Assembly (NCBI GenBank): GCA_013397455.1 | Contig: VYZB01000338.1 | Span: 552,102-616,101 of the forward strand | DNA: 64,000 nt | Direction: 5' to 3' | From: Crotophaga sulcirostris | Lineage: Eukaryota > Chordata > Aves > Cuculiformes > Crotophagidae | In this document: piece by piece, positions 49,605 through 62,007 of the stretch | How the letters are laid out: the number at the start of each line of letters is the position of its first letter | How positions within the stretch are numbered: the first letter of the stretch is position 1 | Program-made: the position numbers and the translations under genes | The notes under the pieces: generated by a model | The model's database searches: none | The model's input: only the letters and a program-made list of their open reading frames with translations | Told to the model about the DNA's origin: nothing

Positions 49605-50254
49605 CAGAGAGATGGTAAAAGACTAACGCATGATCACACCCATCTTCCAAAAAGGCAAGAAGGGGGACCCAGGGAACTACAGGCCAGTCAGCCTCACCTC
49701 CATCCCTGGAAAGGGGGTGGAACAGCTCATTCTGAATGTCACCTCCAAGCACCTGAAGAAAAAGAGGGTTGTTAGGAGGGGTCAGCATGGATTCACCAAG
49801 GGGAAATCACGCTTGACCAATCTGGTAGCCTTCTATTATGGCACGACTGGCTGGGTAGCTGAGGGGAAAGGCTGGGTGACCTGATTCTGTTTAGGCTGGA
49901 GCAGAGGGGACTGAGTGGGGATGTCATTAATGCTGATCAATGTCTAAAGGGTGAAGTTCAGGAGGATGGGGCCAGACTCTTCTCAGTGGTGCCCAGTGAC
50001 AGGACAAGGGGCAATGAGCACAAACTTGAGCACAGGAAGTTCCACCTGAACATGAGGAAAGGCTTCTCGACTTTGAGGGTGGTGGAGCAGTAGAAGAGGC
50101 TGCCCAGGGAGGGAGTCTCCTTCTCTGGGGATATTCAAACCCTTCTGGACATGGTCCTGTGCAACTGGCTCACGGTGACCCTGCTTTAGCAGGGGGGTTG
50201 GTCTGGATGAGCTCCACAGGATCCTTCCAACCCCAACCATTCTGTGATTCTATG
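49605..50254 (+). mobile_element. internally deleted CR1: RT N-terminal part joined to 3' end
   Basis: The plus-strand frame 49630-49884 carries the N-terminal RT blocks of CR1 ORF2: ITPIFQKGKKGDPGNYRPVS, then LTSIPGKGVEQ, then QHGFTKGKSRLTNLVAFY. Just after, near 49885-49900, the sequence jumps to the ORF2 C-terminal coding region ([11 protein letters not shown], then [15 protein letters not shown] in shifted frames). It ends in a normal CR1 3' end, CCAACCCCAACCATTCTGTG, at about 50254. The RT palm with the catalytic aspartates is absent. An internal deletion of roughly a kilobase or more is the simplest reading; two adjacent insertions is the alternative. Confidence 0.88.
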
Positions 50255-51401
50255 AGTGTGACTGGGAGCTGCAAGGGCTGGAGACCTGTTGAGTTGCACA
50301 TTCAGTCTGCCCAGTCACCAAGGGGTGAAGCCTCCCAGGGTACAGAAATCTTCACTGTGTGCTCTCCTGGTGTGCCCCACGGAGCAAGCAAAGCCCCAGA
50401 GTAACCCCTACCCACAAGCCCATCTCTCCTCACCCACAGGGGGAGGCAGGAGCCAAGCTTGTCTTTCTGCATTGTTCATCCAGTAAGGGTTATTCAGGTA
50501 GACCTTTCCTCCTCCGTTGAATAGAAAAGGGACACAGAGGATAGGAAAAACAGACACATTTGAGGTCAAAGCTATTTTGATTTGATTCATAAACCCTTAG
50601 GCTATGTTAGGAGGCAAATAAATCCTGTGCTTTGCTGCTCCAGGAGTGAAACCCCACAGCCCTGCTTGCCCAGAGAAGGTAGCCAAGGGAATTTTCCTCT
50701 CAATTATGCTAGGAGAAATGGGGCTTTTCTGGTATTTGATTTGCATCCAAATCAAGGTGATTTGGTTCCTGAGAGACAAGAGCATCCCTTGAAGTGCTGG
50801 ACTGATAAAACGTGATGTTGCAGAGAGAGTGGTTGCAGATGAAGGATAGCATGGCACCCAGTGCAGCACACTTGAAGAAGTTCTGTTCTCTCTTTTTGAG
50901 CTCTCAGCCCTCACGGGAACGAGATGAGGTTGTGCCATAGGAAGGGGGAGATAGACTTGAAACTTGGAGAATTAGAATCAACTACCTATCTGATTCTCCA
51001 TGCGGGCTGCGTGATCCCTTGCCAGAGAAACTTCTGGAGGAGGGACTGGACCTTGACAGCACCATCTGTCACTGGGCTGGAAGTGAGTCCAAGCCAGGAG
51101 AAGTCCCGGTGTCAGTGCTGATGCTTCCAGGGAGTTGGAGGAGGCACAGAAGTTTGGACATCACCCAAGCTCTTCTGCCTGCCTTGGGGCACAAGAAAGG
51201 TAGCCCTGTGCTGAGCATAGCCACGTTGTTTCATCACAAAAATCAGCAGAAATTTCCCATGTCTCCCCAGTATTTCTTTTTTTAGCGAGGAATACTTTTT
51301 AAAAACTACCTCCTTTCAGATCTTATGTTTTAAAAAAGTATTTGTTTCTCAGTGTTTGCTCTTTGACTTCCCTCCCCCTCTACATCTCCCTGTGTCAGGA
51401 G
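50255..51401. other. unique DNA, nothing recognised
   Basis: About 1.15 kb of unique sequence between CR1 elements, AT-rich toward 51270-51350. No exon is recognised. Confidence 0.45.
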
Positions 51402-51511
51402 GTCACAAAATCACAGAATGGCTTGGGTTGGAAGGGACCTTAAAGCCCATCCAGTTCCAACCCTGGGTCATGGACAGGGACACCTCCCACTGGATCAGGG
51501 GGCTCAAAGCC
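51402..51511 (-). mobile_element. short CR1 3' fragment
   Basis: About 110 bp on the minus strand: GTCACAAAATCACAGAATGG, CTTGGGTTGGAAGGGACC, ending at GGATCAGGGGGCTCAAAGC. It lies 32 bp from a plus-strand CR1, with 5' ends facing. Confidence 0.9.
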
Positions 51512-51543
51512 TCAGGTCCTTTAAGCTTTGTAGAAAACAAATT

Positions 51544-51910
51544 GGAAGAAGAGGAGGCTCAGTGGAGACCTTATTGCTCTCTACAACTCCCTAAAAGGAG
51601 GTTGCAGTCAGGCAGGGGTTGGTCTCTTCTCTCAGGTGACCAGGGACAGAACTAGAGGACATGGACTCAAGCTTCCTCAGGGAAAGTTTAGGCTTGATAT
51701 TAGGAAAAAGTTCTTCCCTGAAAGGGTGATTGGCCATTGGAATGCGCTGCCCAGGGAGGTGGTGGAGTCACCAACCCTGGAGGTGTTTAAGAGGAGATTG
51801 GCTGAGGCACTCAGTGCCATGGTTTAGATGCTGGGTTGGTGTTGGGTTCTAGGTTGGACTGGATGATCTCAGAGGTCCTTTCCAACCTTGTGATACTGTG
51901 AGACTGTGAA
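51544..51910 (+). mobile_element. CR1, GATACTGTG-tail subfamily, plus orientation
   Basis: A plus-strand CR1 of about 365 bp. An unbroken frame at 51636-51827 encodes the ORF2 C-terminus: [40 protein letters not shown], then stop. The 3' end is GGTCCTTTCCAACCTTGTGA with tail units TACTGTGAGACTGTGAAAC. It is the inverse-orientation partner of the copies at 42598, 56704, 58642 and 62930. The unbroken frame suggests a young element. Confidence 0.95.
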
Positions 51911-54900
51911 ACTAACTACAAAATATTTTGCTTTTGCAAAAGGAAGAAAGGGGATACAAAAGTTAAATGCAGTTTTCTGTACTGGCCTCATTTATGGTGC
52001 CAAGTTTCACCCATTGTATAAAATGCAGCTCATTTACCCAAGTGACATAAATGGAAATCCAGCGCTTTGGGATGGGTGAAGCTGTTTGGGTTTGGAGATC
52101 ACGCTATGTAATTGTACACAAGAGCAGAGCTTGCCATTGTGGTCACCAGCTCCAAGTCGGAATGGTATGAATAGCCAAACTTTTCATAGGCGTTGTAAAT
52201 TGTGTTTCCACAAACCAACTTCCAGGAATAACAGCATGCTTTTCTAAACGATGTTTGTTTGCTCTCCACACCCCTCCCAGACCTCCCCCTTCTCTGCTCT
52301 GCTTTTTATTCTTTTATTCGTTCAAGTGATGAAAACTTTGGGAATATTTTGGTGGCTTTCACAGACATTTGTGATTTTTCCTCCTAAACTGCCAAAGTAA
52401 AAGTTGGCCCAGCCCAGCTAAGACACTTCCACTGGGATTTGGGGATGGTAAATCAGGAAGAAGCAACAGCATAGTGAAATCTTGGTTAGAAATTACAATG
52501 CCATTTCCCTGCGTGCAATGAACGGAAAGACAGAAATAACTTCAGGAAAGACTTTCCTGCCTCTGCAAAGCTGGCTGGAATTTGCAGCAAACCCAAAGCT
52601 TTTCTCCTCTTTCCCACTCGCACATGCACCAGATTTTGCTTATTAGTGAGTCCTGGACACAAGTCCTTGGTACTTTTATCTGATATGAGAAGTGGAGCAG
52701 CTGCTGGACGTGAGTTACAGTAATGGCCCACCTAGGTTGTGTGAAAACAGGAGTGGGGGCAGGATCATGCGAACTCTGGTTCTGAATCATCCTTGGAGCT
52801 GTTCCTCTGTAGGCCACACTTGCAACAAGGCTGTTTGCAGACCTGGCTCCGAACAGCCTGTAGCTGAAGACTATTGTTAGCAACAGTTCGGTTCTGTAAT
52901 GCTGACAGGATTTTGCTATCCGTATCCCAGGGGGCTCCTCCACCTTCTTCCCAACTCTAGGTGGATGGAGATGGATCTCCTGGTGGTGCATGATTTTCCT
53001 GGGAGCAGATGTGGAGGTCTTCTGGCTCATTAGTCTCTGCAGTTGTAGGAGATGCTCTAGAGCAAAACCAAACCCTAACATCTCTGACTGACGTGGGGCA
53101 GGAGTTTGAAGCTGTGTCTTAATCTGTGGCAGAAGTGCTGGAATCTGCTTCTTCTCCTGACCCTACCTGCTGATGAATGAAGCCTAGAAAGGACAGTAGC
53201 TAGTGGGTTGGCTAGAAGAAACAGGATGGTCATGATGTTGAGAAGAGGGGTTTGGTGAGAAGTAATTGGCAGGATTATTCAAAGCAGCACTCAGATCTTA
53301 TACTTTTAAATTACCTTAAATAATGGTGTTGCCATAAAAAGAGGGAGTGTGCTGGAGGAGTCTGTGCTGAATACAATGCTAAAAGTGTAGCTGAAGCAAA
53401 AAAGGAATGTCACCTCCCAAGAGCTGAGGATGGCGAGTCTGTCCCCCCAGGTGGGACTTGAGGGCTCAGCTTGTTCAGACAATCCACAAAAAGGCTCCAG
53501 AATGTAAACAGAAGGGATCAAACTCTAGGTGCAAAAAGAGCCATGGAAACTGTATGACATTACTGTCACAAGACAATTTAGTCATGAACATTGAAGAGGA
53601 GAAGGTGTTTTCTAGCCATCAAAGCAGGGAGACACCAGAAAAGCTTCCAAAGAAGAGAAATTAGGAAGAAACAGAAAACTGATGCCACAGAGCTCATCAT
53701 AGCAAGGAATGAACTTGGGTGGACATTTACTATATTCTATGAATCCTGGGTCTATGGGGATGCTGTGTTTCAGAGGAAAAGGAGTGCAGGGCTGGGGCTG
53801 GGACATCACAGACAGAGCAGACCACAGGGGTTGTGCTGACCTTGGCCAACCCCCTCTGGCAGACTGTCGTGAACCAGCAGTCCCATGGTACGAAGCACCT
53901 GAGAGCGTGGTACCGTGGCTCCAAGGAGGCTGGGCCAGATGCCTCCTTGAAGTCAGACTCTGACAAATTGGACTATTCTCCTTGATTAATCCTATTTCAG
54001 GGACTTTATGGGTAGGATAATGCTGCCAGGAGCAAGGGTTTCCTGGAAGCAGACCTGATCTGGTGGCACAGTGTGGTGACTGAAAGGTTAGGGGGAAGCA
54101 ATGGGACAGACCTCACAAAGGAGCCACAGTCCCTTTTCCTGTGTTTCTACCATATAAACTTGGAAATCTGAAATAGTCCTTGCCTTTTAAAAGAGGATTA
54201 AAATAGTCAGTTCTGGAGTTCTGCTTGAATTTGTTGTGCCCAAGCCTTTAAAGGTGTGATTTTGAGCCATTCTTTGAAATCCAGAAAGCAAACATCTTAG
54301 AGAATGTTCTCATATACTCATGAATCTGCAGGACTCAGGGCTTTAAATACAATCACCTAACACCAAACTGGGTGTTGGAACTTTCTCACGAGGTGGAGAA
54401 AGGTGCCTGTGCCACCTGGTGCTGCCTGGGGCAGGGGACAGAGTCCAGGAGGAGCAGCCTGTGACGATGGGGGACGAATGTGTCTGCCTTCTCCTGCACA
54501 ACTGCCCCCCAGCTCACCAAGCCACGTGCAGACACCATGCCTTCCCCTTTGCTGAACCAGTCCATGCATGTTTGGGGACTGTGGACTGGCAACTTTGTAT
54601 TCCCTGGTGGATTGCCATGCTAGAAAACCCAGTCCTATGCATGTTTCCATTTCTATACCCATTGGTATAACATCAGGTTCTGGGAATGCTCCCCCCTCCT
54701 GTACTCATTCAGGGGGTATCAATGTTTCCATTTAATGTGGGGTTTTTTGCCCTCACTGAGGAATTTTACAAATAGTTTGTTTATTGTGTCAATCTCTGTC
54801 TTTGTGAGCAGAAGAGGGAGCATCTGGAGAGCATCATGAACTCTTGGCATGATTGCTCCTGGGAGGCTGTGTTCTCCCCAGCGTGAGAGAAGCAGCCCAT

Positions 54901-55294
54901 CTCCACTCCCCAAAGCTCCCATCACATCCTCAGATGAGGTCCTGCCTCAGCACATCATTCTGCTCCCAGCTGTGCAGGAGGCTGGGACCGGGTGCAGGAA
55001 CAGCCACATTTGCTCCACTGATGGAGAGCTGCTTGCCCTGCTCTGGGCCACATTCCCCTTGTGGATTCACCTGCCTGCTTCACAGCAGAGGAAGGTCTCT
55101 GAAGTCTCCTGTGGATCACGTTGGTTGATGCAGGAGATAAAGGATGGTCTCTCCAAAGCAATGCAAGGCTGTTGTGCCCACCCACCCTAGGGATTCAGCA
55201 GAACAACAGCCTGCAGGGTACTGTTAGACCTGCTTGCAAGCAGCAACTCCCCCTCTGCATCAGCTGGGAATTTTCCATCACAATAGAGTTTCAT
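51911..55294. other. unique DNA, AT-rich at its start
   Basis: 3.4 kb without an assigned gene or repeat. The part from 51940 to 52420 is AT-rich and dense in short motifs and could include a conserved element. Open frames up to 179 codons (52542-53081, minus) show no known domain. Confidence 0.45.
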
Positions 55295-55326
<32 letters not shown>

Positions 55327-55327
55327 N

Positions 55328-55362
<35 letters not shown>
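55295..55362. repeat. 68-base poly-G block with one N (likely assembly artefact)
   Basis: An uninterrupted run of G from 55295 to 55362, broken only by a single N at 55327. The flanks are ordinary unique DNA. A pure homopolymer of this length centred on an N is more like a patched gap or a sequencing artefact than genuine genomic sequence, though a true G-rich tract that defeated sequencing is possible. The open frames through it are not real. Confidence 0.9.
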
Positions 55363-55363
<1 letters not shown>

Positions 55364-56703
55364 ATGAAAGCGTTGATTAATCAAAAGGAAAATGTTGCGT
55401 AGGAATGCACTAGTTTGAGTTAAAGTCTTATCTGAAAAGGTCACCAGAGTTTGGGAAGGAATGTCTCATTAAGACAGTCAGACCACCCTGCAATCACTGA
55501 TCACCTACTGGTAAGGACACAGCTGGACAGGGGAAGACAGCAAAGTAGAGACTTGTAGTTCCCTGTGTCCCAGGAGAGCACAGCGCTCTTTACACTCCAG
55601 GACCAGCACATGCCTTTCCTGTCTTGTTGGAGCATGTCAGTTGTGTACAGCTAATTAATATTCATTAAGTCGAAGGGAAAGTTGGATTGCACTCTGCTCG
55701 TTAAGGTACTGCCTTGGGCTCAAGTTCAAGTGTTTATTCCTTTATTTGTACTATGGAAAGTTGCAGCAGGACAGGCCATACAAACCTGCTGCCCTGGTGA
55801 TTCCAGTGCTCAGGTGGGGTCTGGGGCACTTTCAGCCAAGCCCCCCTTTAGCCAGCACTGGAGAAGACCTTGGCCCTTCTTCCCACACCCGAGCTGGTTC
55901 CATGCCACGACAATCCATTTGGGAATGCCTTTGGGTTTTCATGTGAATTGCTCAAAATTTGCTCCTGGTGTGGGGTGGGAACATTTTCCGATACTTTTAG
56001 AGGTTTTGTTGGAATGGTGATGCTCTTCCTGCCCAGCTCCAGCTGGGAGCCCTGGACTTGCAGATGGGCTGCTGCCAGCTTTGCAGCCAAGGTGAGGGAG
56101 CAGCTTGGTGGTACTCAGGGACCTCACTAAATTGTGTGTCTGGTGGTGTTTTCAGCCAGCAATGCCACAACCATGCAGCAATCCTTTGCCCTCAGTGGGG
56201 AAGCACATCCCTTCCCAGGGAGCTCTGGTTCCAGCTTGAGAGCTCAGCTCTGGTCAGGGTGGCCGGCACTGCAGAGTGACAGTGGATGGGGATGCCTGAG
56301 TTGGTGGGTAGGTGCCCACAGAAGGATTGCCAGGGCTCGTGGAGCAAGCACAGCCTTCCTCTTCCCTGGTGCCCAGTGGGCATCCTGGTGAGGGATGCTC
56401 AGAGCTCGGGCAGTCCTGGCCAGCAGGCTTTTTTTCACTCACTTGGAGACACTAAGAGCCTGCAGAAGGCTAAAGCCCATGGCTGTGCCACATGGGACAG
56501 TGTTGCCTCCTCTGTGGTGGACAGGAAAGAGAAACTGTGACCATCTCCAGTGCTTTGCGTGGGCAAAGCCTGGGGACTCCCTGCCCTGTCCAGGGGTGAT
56601 TGGTGGTTGTTATTCAGGCAGAGAAGAGGCTGCCACCAAGTGGAGGGGCATCTAAACCCATCAGTGCACCCATCAGTGTACCATGTAGACTGACTCTTCA
56701 GCT
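55363..56703. other. unique DNA, nothing recognised
   Basis: About 1.3 kb of unique sequence to the next CR1. No exon or RNA gene is recognised. Confidence 0.45.
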
Positions 56704-56981
56704 GTATCACAGTATCACAAGGTTGGAAAGGACCTCTGAGATCATCCAGTCCAACCTAGAACCCAACACCAACACCAGCCCATCATCTAAACCATGGCAT
56801 TGAGTGCCTCAGTCAATCTCCCCTTAAACACCTCCAGGGTTGGCGACTCCACCACCTCCCTGGGCAGCGCATTCCCATGGCCAATCACCCTTTCAGGGAA
56901 GAACTTTTTCCTAATATCAAGCCTAAACTTTCCCTGACGAAGATTGAGTCCATGTCCTCTAGTTCTGTCACCGGTCACCTG
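56704..56981 (-). mobile_element. CR1, GATACTGTG-tail subfamily
   Basis: About 278 bp on the minus strand. The tail GTATCACAGTATCACAAGG is at 56704, and an unbroken C-terminal ORF2 frame (56978-56787) reads [20 protein letters not shown], then [20 protein letters not shown]. The conserved W in the HWN block is G here. The 5' end stops at GGTCACCTG. Confidence 0.95.
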
Positions 56982-58641
56982 TGCTGGATTGTGTATCCTG
57001 GGAGGCCATCTGACCTGCCTGACTCAGATTGGAAGCACTGGCTTGTCAGGGGGTGACTTACAAAACCCATGAGCTCACTTCTGTGCCCCAGACTGACAGC
57101 AGGGATGTCTCCCCGTGGGCAGATGTCAACAGCTGATGAACAACCTCCCTCAAGATCATCTTCCAGTTTGAAATGATCCGGTTGAAGGTGCTTTATGGCT
57201 CAGTGGCTCCATATCCACCAGTACCAGGCAGACAGCTGGAGGCAGAGCTCAAGTCCAACTGCACTATGGGCACGCAAGGGTTTCTAGGTGATTTGAGGAA
57301 CAGAGTGGAGAAGACATGTGGGTGCCTGTGTGTGCTCAGAGGTGGGTTGTGTACCATTCCTGTGTGCGCAAGGATGTTCATAACCACAGAGACAGCCTGT
57401 GCCCTGCCAGGAGAGCTGGTCACACTTTTCTGCCAATTCATCTCAATGGAAACTTTCCATAGGAACTAAATTTGTTTAGAAAAACCATTGAAATGAAACA
57501 TTCTGCTGATGTCAAGATGTTTGGCTTTTACATTAGCTGGTGAGGCGCTCTGATTTTTTGTTTTGACTTTTTGTTTCTATATCCTACTGACTTTATTATT
57601 CCAGTATAGCTCATAAAAACAAGAAGTAAAAGAAAAAAAAAATCAAACCGAATTATTTCAGTTGGTGCTAGTGCCATTCTTCAAATTACATGTGACTGAC
57701 CAGTTGGAAATTTGTTGTTTTCATCTTGATTAGAGACAAAACCAGATTTCCAAATAGCAGAATTTTCTGTGGGATCATGGCCTCGTCAGCTTGAGTTGCA
57801 AGTACGAGTGGCGTGGACATCATCCATCCTTGAAGGCACAGGTTCCCTAGGGCCACCTTCTGACCCCACCTGGTCCCCTGAGCTCAGAGTTTGAAAACTC
57901 AACCTTTTTGATCCTCTCTGCTCCCTTTCCTGTTTGTCACTCAGTGGCAGGCACTGTGCCCTCAAGGGAGCAACCCACTGCATCCTTACTCCTGCTCTGG
58001 CCTCTCCTGGGGGAACCCCCCGCCCCTTCTGTGTGGGAACCGTGTGTCGCTGCCGCAGGAGTCGGGGGACAGACCTGTGTCTGCCCACCCTGCAGCAGCT
58101 TCTTAACATCCAGATAATGACATCTCCCTCAGTGTTGCCCCCTTTCCTAACATTTCCCAGCTCTGAGCAGCCTGCATTCCCTTTGCTCTTTCTCAGCTCT
58201 CAGCTCCCTTACTCCTCCTGCACTTTGCCACGTGCCAATGCCTGAACCACAGTGCCAGAGGTGTGGGAGGCAAAACTGCTCCTACATCTGGACCCTCTTT
58301 GCATCTATACCTGAGGGTACTGGGGCTACTGTCACCTCTGCTCCAACCGTTCTTCTCTTCTCCCTTTGCAGCCCCTCACTGCTTGGCAGTCCTGCCCACC
58401 AGTGCCAGAGGATGGGCACCATTCATGTGTCTCAGCTCTGCTCTGGGGCTCTGGATGGCCAAGGGCATGCTTTCCTGCCACAGACCATGGATGGTTCTTC
58501 CAAGAGGTTGATCAAAAGGCTTTCCAGCCAGAAAACACTAGTACAGCACAATCTAAACATTCCATGGGACCATTTCCATTTAGTGGAAGAACGTGGCATA
58601 ATACTGCTGACACATTTTGTTGCAGGCACCAAGGAGCTCTT
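56982..58641. other. unique DNA, AT-rich at 57460-57760
   Basis: About 1.66 kb without an assigned gene. The AT-rich part has a run of ten A near 57633. The rest is unremarkable. Confidence 0.45.
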
Positions 58642-58914
58642 TCACAGTATCACAGTATCACAAGGTTGGAAAGGACCTCTGAGATCATTGAGTCCAACCC
58701 ATAACCCAACACTAACACCAACCCAGCATCTAAACCATGGCACTGAGTGCCTCAGCCAATCTCCTCTTAAACACCTCCAGGGTTGGTGACTCCACCACCT
58801 CCCTGGGCAGCGCATTCCCATGGCCAATCACCCTTTCAGGGAAGAACTTTTTCCTAATATCAAGCCTAAACCTCCCCTAAGGAAGCTTGAGTGCATGTCC
58901 TCTACTTCTGTCAC
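58642..58914 (-). mobile_element. CR1, GATACTGTG-tail subfamily
   Basis: About 273 bp on the minus strand: CACAGTATCACAGTATCAC at the tail, then the same body as the copy at 56704. The 5' end stops at TCTGTCAC. Over the ~200 bp shared with the copy at 62930 I count only about seven differences by eye. Confidence 0.95.
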
Positions 58915-60997
58915 TTTGCTTTGGCTTCTTGCTGTGAAGGCCTGCTCTGGCAAGCAGAGGCACTGGGCTGCTGCAGGGTGGGACGTGGGTTGCCCCTACA
59001 GAGGAGCACTTGCTCTGTGCTGTAATGCAGAGACTTTGGAGAGGAGCAGCACCCAGGCTCGGTGCAGAGCAGGGCACCTGGTGCTGAGCTGCTGTGCCCT
59101 GTTTGCATCCTCATTTACCTCTGCAGAAACCATTCCTGAGCAAACCCCACTGGAGAACAGCAGCAGGGACAGGCTGGTGTGGCTTGTGCGAGTCCTTTAC
59201 AAGTGCTTTTCATCTCACAGTTTGGTGCATTTGGACAAAGCCTTTCCTGCTCATTGGCACTCTGAGAAGAAGCTGCTTCTCCTGGGATGCTGGAGAACAA
59301 CTGCAGCCACTGCCTCAATTAAACTGATATTTTTAATTTGTTGCCAGAAAAAGAGGAGCTGATGGTTAATTCACTGTTGAGGTTCACTCTTCATCTTCTG
59401 CTTGCAGACAGAGGCAACAGCCCCAGCCTTGAAGCTGTTGTGACAGTTTGAGCAGGCATTTGCTGATAACTCATTAACACCACCGAGCTGGGGAAGGTTT
59501 AGAGGTGACTGCCAGTCCCTTCCATTGAACGAGACTGGGTCAGCACCACCCCTGCGCCCTACAAGCCCGTCATGTTGGCAGGTCTGGCTCATTTCAGAGC
59601 TGGGTTCTGTCCTCTGCGCAGAAATTGTGTGGTTTTCTCCCAGGAAGGTCCATCACCCACTGCCTGCCCAGCCTGCATCATGCCACTGCAGTGGGGAACC
59701 CTTCCTGCTTGGACCAGCTGGCTTTTGGACTGGCACCCTGCAGCCAAACACAGTGTTTGTTTATCCACTGGCTGGCTGGGTCTCTTGGTGGCCCTTGGGG
59801 ACGGCTGCCTTCAGAGGGCCTGAATAAGCGAGCTGACAAGTCCTGTATGTAAAAGCTGAAGCCTGATGACCCCTAGAGTCAGCCTAGGAAATGTATCCCT
59901 TCCTGAGCAGCTCCAGCAGGAGCCTCTCCTACCCTGGGCTGCTCTCTGATCGCAGCTGCATCCTGGATCCTCCCCATACTCTGAAGAGCATCTTGTAGAG
60001 CATCCTGGCCCAGCCCCGCTCTTGCATCAGGGATGATTCCCTGAGAGCTGATGGCAGCCCATTCATTGTTAAGAGACTGAGAAGAACCCATGGGGACAAC
60101 CCTGCCCTGACTTCCCCTGGAAGGCAGGATGGACCCAGCCCAGCCCCTGGCTGCTACAGGGATGCTCGGGTCCAGAACAGGCTGCTTGAGACAGGGCAAC
60201 CTCTGTTCCCTTGACTCAGTAGAGACCAAACAACAAGAAAGCCAGGAGGGGCCTAATCCTGCACCCACTGATTTCAGGGCACCCAGGAATTGCAGAGAGG
60301 AAAGGAGGAACTCTATACTTATGGCATTGCTGCAGGAGATGCTCGGCCTCAGGTAGGATCAGATCCAACTGCTGTAGCTGCTCTGTAGCCACAGAAGGGA
60401 CATGTCCAGTGCCCTGGCAGCACAGGGACCTCCCAGCAGCCAAAGACCCCAGGGAGATCACCTTGCTTTTACCTGGAAGGCATCTACTGAGGAGTCCCTG
60501 GTGTTGCTGAGACAGGGACAACCCACCAACCATCACCTAGCACTTAGGTCTCTGCAAAAAAGTCCCTTTGCTCAAAGTGATGGAAGCTTGTCTTCTTGTT
60601 GGAAACAGCAGAACAGATCTTGGGCTAACTTTCTGATTAGCATAATGAGGAGCCCCATGGCCTGCCCTCTCTCATCATTAGTTCAGAGAAAGGCCTGGAA
60701 ATCACTGTAACACAGAGTGATCTGTGATAGCCTGCCAGTTGGTCCTCTGGGACAGGGTGCTCTGCCTGGTGGTGGTGGACCTGAGAGTGGACCTGATCCC
60801 TGTTCTCTGTGAGCTGTCCAAGCCATAAGTGTGCCAGAGGGCCATGGAGGCAATGCTGGGCTGGTCAGGGAGTGACCTTGTCCCCACGGAATGTCCCTCT
60901 GTGTGGAGAGAGCTGACACCACCTGCATGGGGAAGGGGCTCTGCTGGCTGCTCTGGAGGTCCCCCAGTAGTTCCCTGTGGCTCACACACAGGGACAT
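58915..60997. other. unique DNA, nothing assigned
   Basis: About 2.1 kb without a recognised repeat or exon. Overlapping open frames up to 180 codons show no known domain; the one at 58820-59362 begins inside a CR1. Confidence 0.45.
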
Positions 60998-61207
60998 CCT
61001 TCAGCCTGGAGAAAAGAAGGCTCCAGGGAGAGCTTACAGTGGCCTTCCAGTACCTGAAGGGGCTACAGGAAAGCTGGGGAGGGACTTTTTACAAGGGCCT
61101 GTAGTGATAGGGCAGGGCAGCGAATGGCTGTAAACTGGAAGGGGGAAGATGTAGATTAGACATTAGGAAGAAACTCTTCATGGTGAGGGTGGTGATTCTG
61201 TGATCTT
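60998..61207 (+). mobile_element. CR1 fragment lacking most of its 3' UTR
   Basis: A plus-strand CR1 of about 210 bp: TTCAGCCTGGAGAAAAGAAGG, GGAGGGACTTTTTACAAGGG, GATTAGACATTAGGAAGAAA and GGTGAGGGTGGTG, the ORF2 C-terminal coding part. It then passes straight into ATTCTGTGATC, which looks like a single tail unit. The roughly 200 bases of 3' UTR seen in other copies are missing. Confidence 0.87.
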
Positions 61208-61875
61208 GGCACAAGCACTGCAGGAACATTTCATTGTCTCCAGTGTCATTGTCACATGTAGAGAAGATGGAAAGCAGCTTGTAGGGGTGGTGGCATGAGT
61301 GTCGTTCACCACAGGGAAATTGTCAGAGGGGGACATGGTCCTCTACAACCAGCCAGCCATGTGAGGTTGGTTCACTGGGGTTGAAATCCCACCCAGCACC
61401 AACAACCACTGTCGCACACACAGCCCTGGCCCCAGGAGGCTGTGGGAACAGACCTGCCACCACCATCCCCACCCTACACTTGTGGGCAAACCACTCCAGG
61501 CGCAGCAACAATGGGTGGACAGGCTCATCCCCTTCATGCTGGGAAGACCACGGGTGGGCCGGGGTCTTGCAGAATCTGGCAGGAATTTTGCCCATGACTT
61601 CAGCAGAGACTTTGTGTCGTTCTATTTAAAGAGATTATCTGGAGCAGCCCTTGGCAGCCCCACAAGGGTGGGATGCCAGATTTTTTCCCATATTAGAGGT
61701 GAAATGTGCCAGTAGAAATTCAGGGAGAGACAGGATCTCTGCTTCCCAACAGTCAGGGTGCTGGCAAACCACTTGTTGGGTTGTATCCATCGCTCAGGGG
61801 AAGTAGGGAGGTGCTGGCACCTCGCCTACTGCCCCACTCCTGGCCTTGCACCTCCCCTCGCATCAGTGATGCCCT
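61208..61875. other. unique DNA, nothing recognised
   Basis: About 670 bp between a CR1 fragment and a minisatellite. No gene is recognised. Confidence 0.45.
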
Positions 61876-62006
61876 CAGCATCCTTGGTACCCATAATATC
61901 TCAGCATCATTGGTGCCCATAACATCCACGGCACCCTTGGTGCCCATAACATCCTCATCACCTTTGGTACCCATAACATCTCAGCACCATTGATGCCCAT
62001 AACATC
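61876..62006. repeat. 26-27-bp minisatellite, about five units
   Basis: Units built around TTGGTACCCATAACATC or TTGGTGCCCATAACATC, each 26 or 27 bases, repeated five times head to tail. In one frame they give a nine-residue repeat around PLVPITS. The array ends a few bases before a CR1 ORF2 fragment on the minus strand. Confidence 0.88.
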
Positions 62007-62007
62007 C

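Noticed and set aside
55121..55444. Glycine-rich and proline-rich frames
   Set aside because: They are created by the poly-G/N block, which is probably an assembly artefact.
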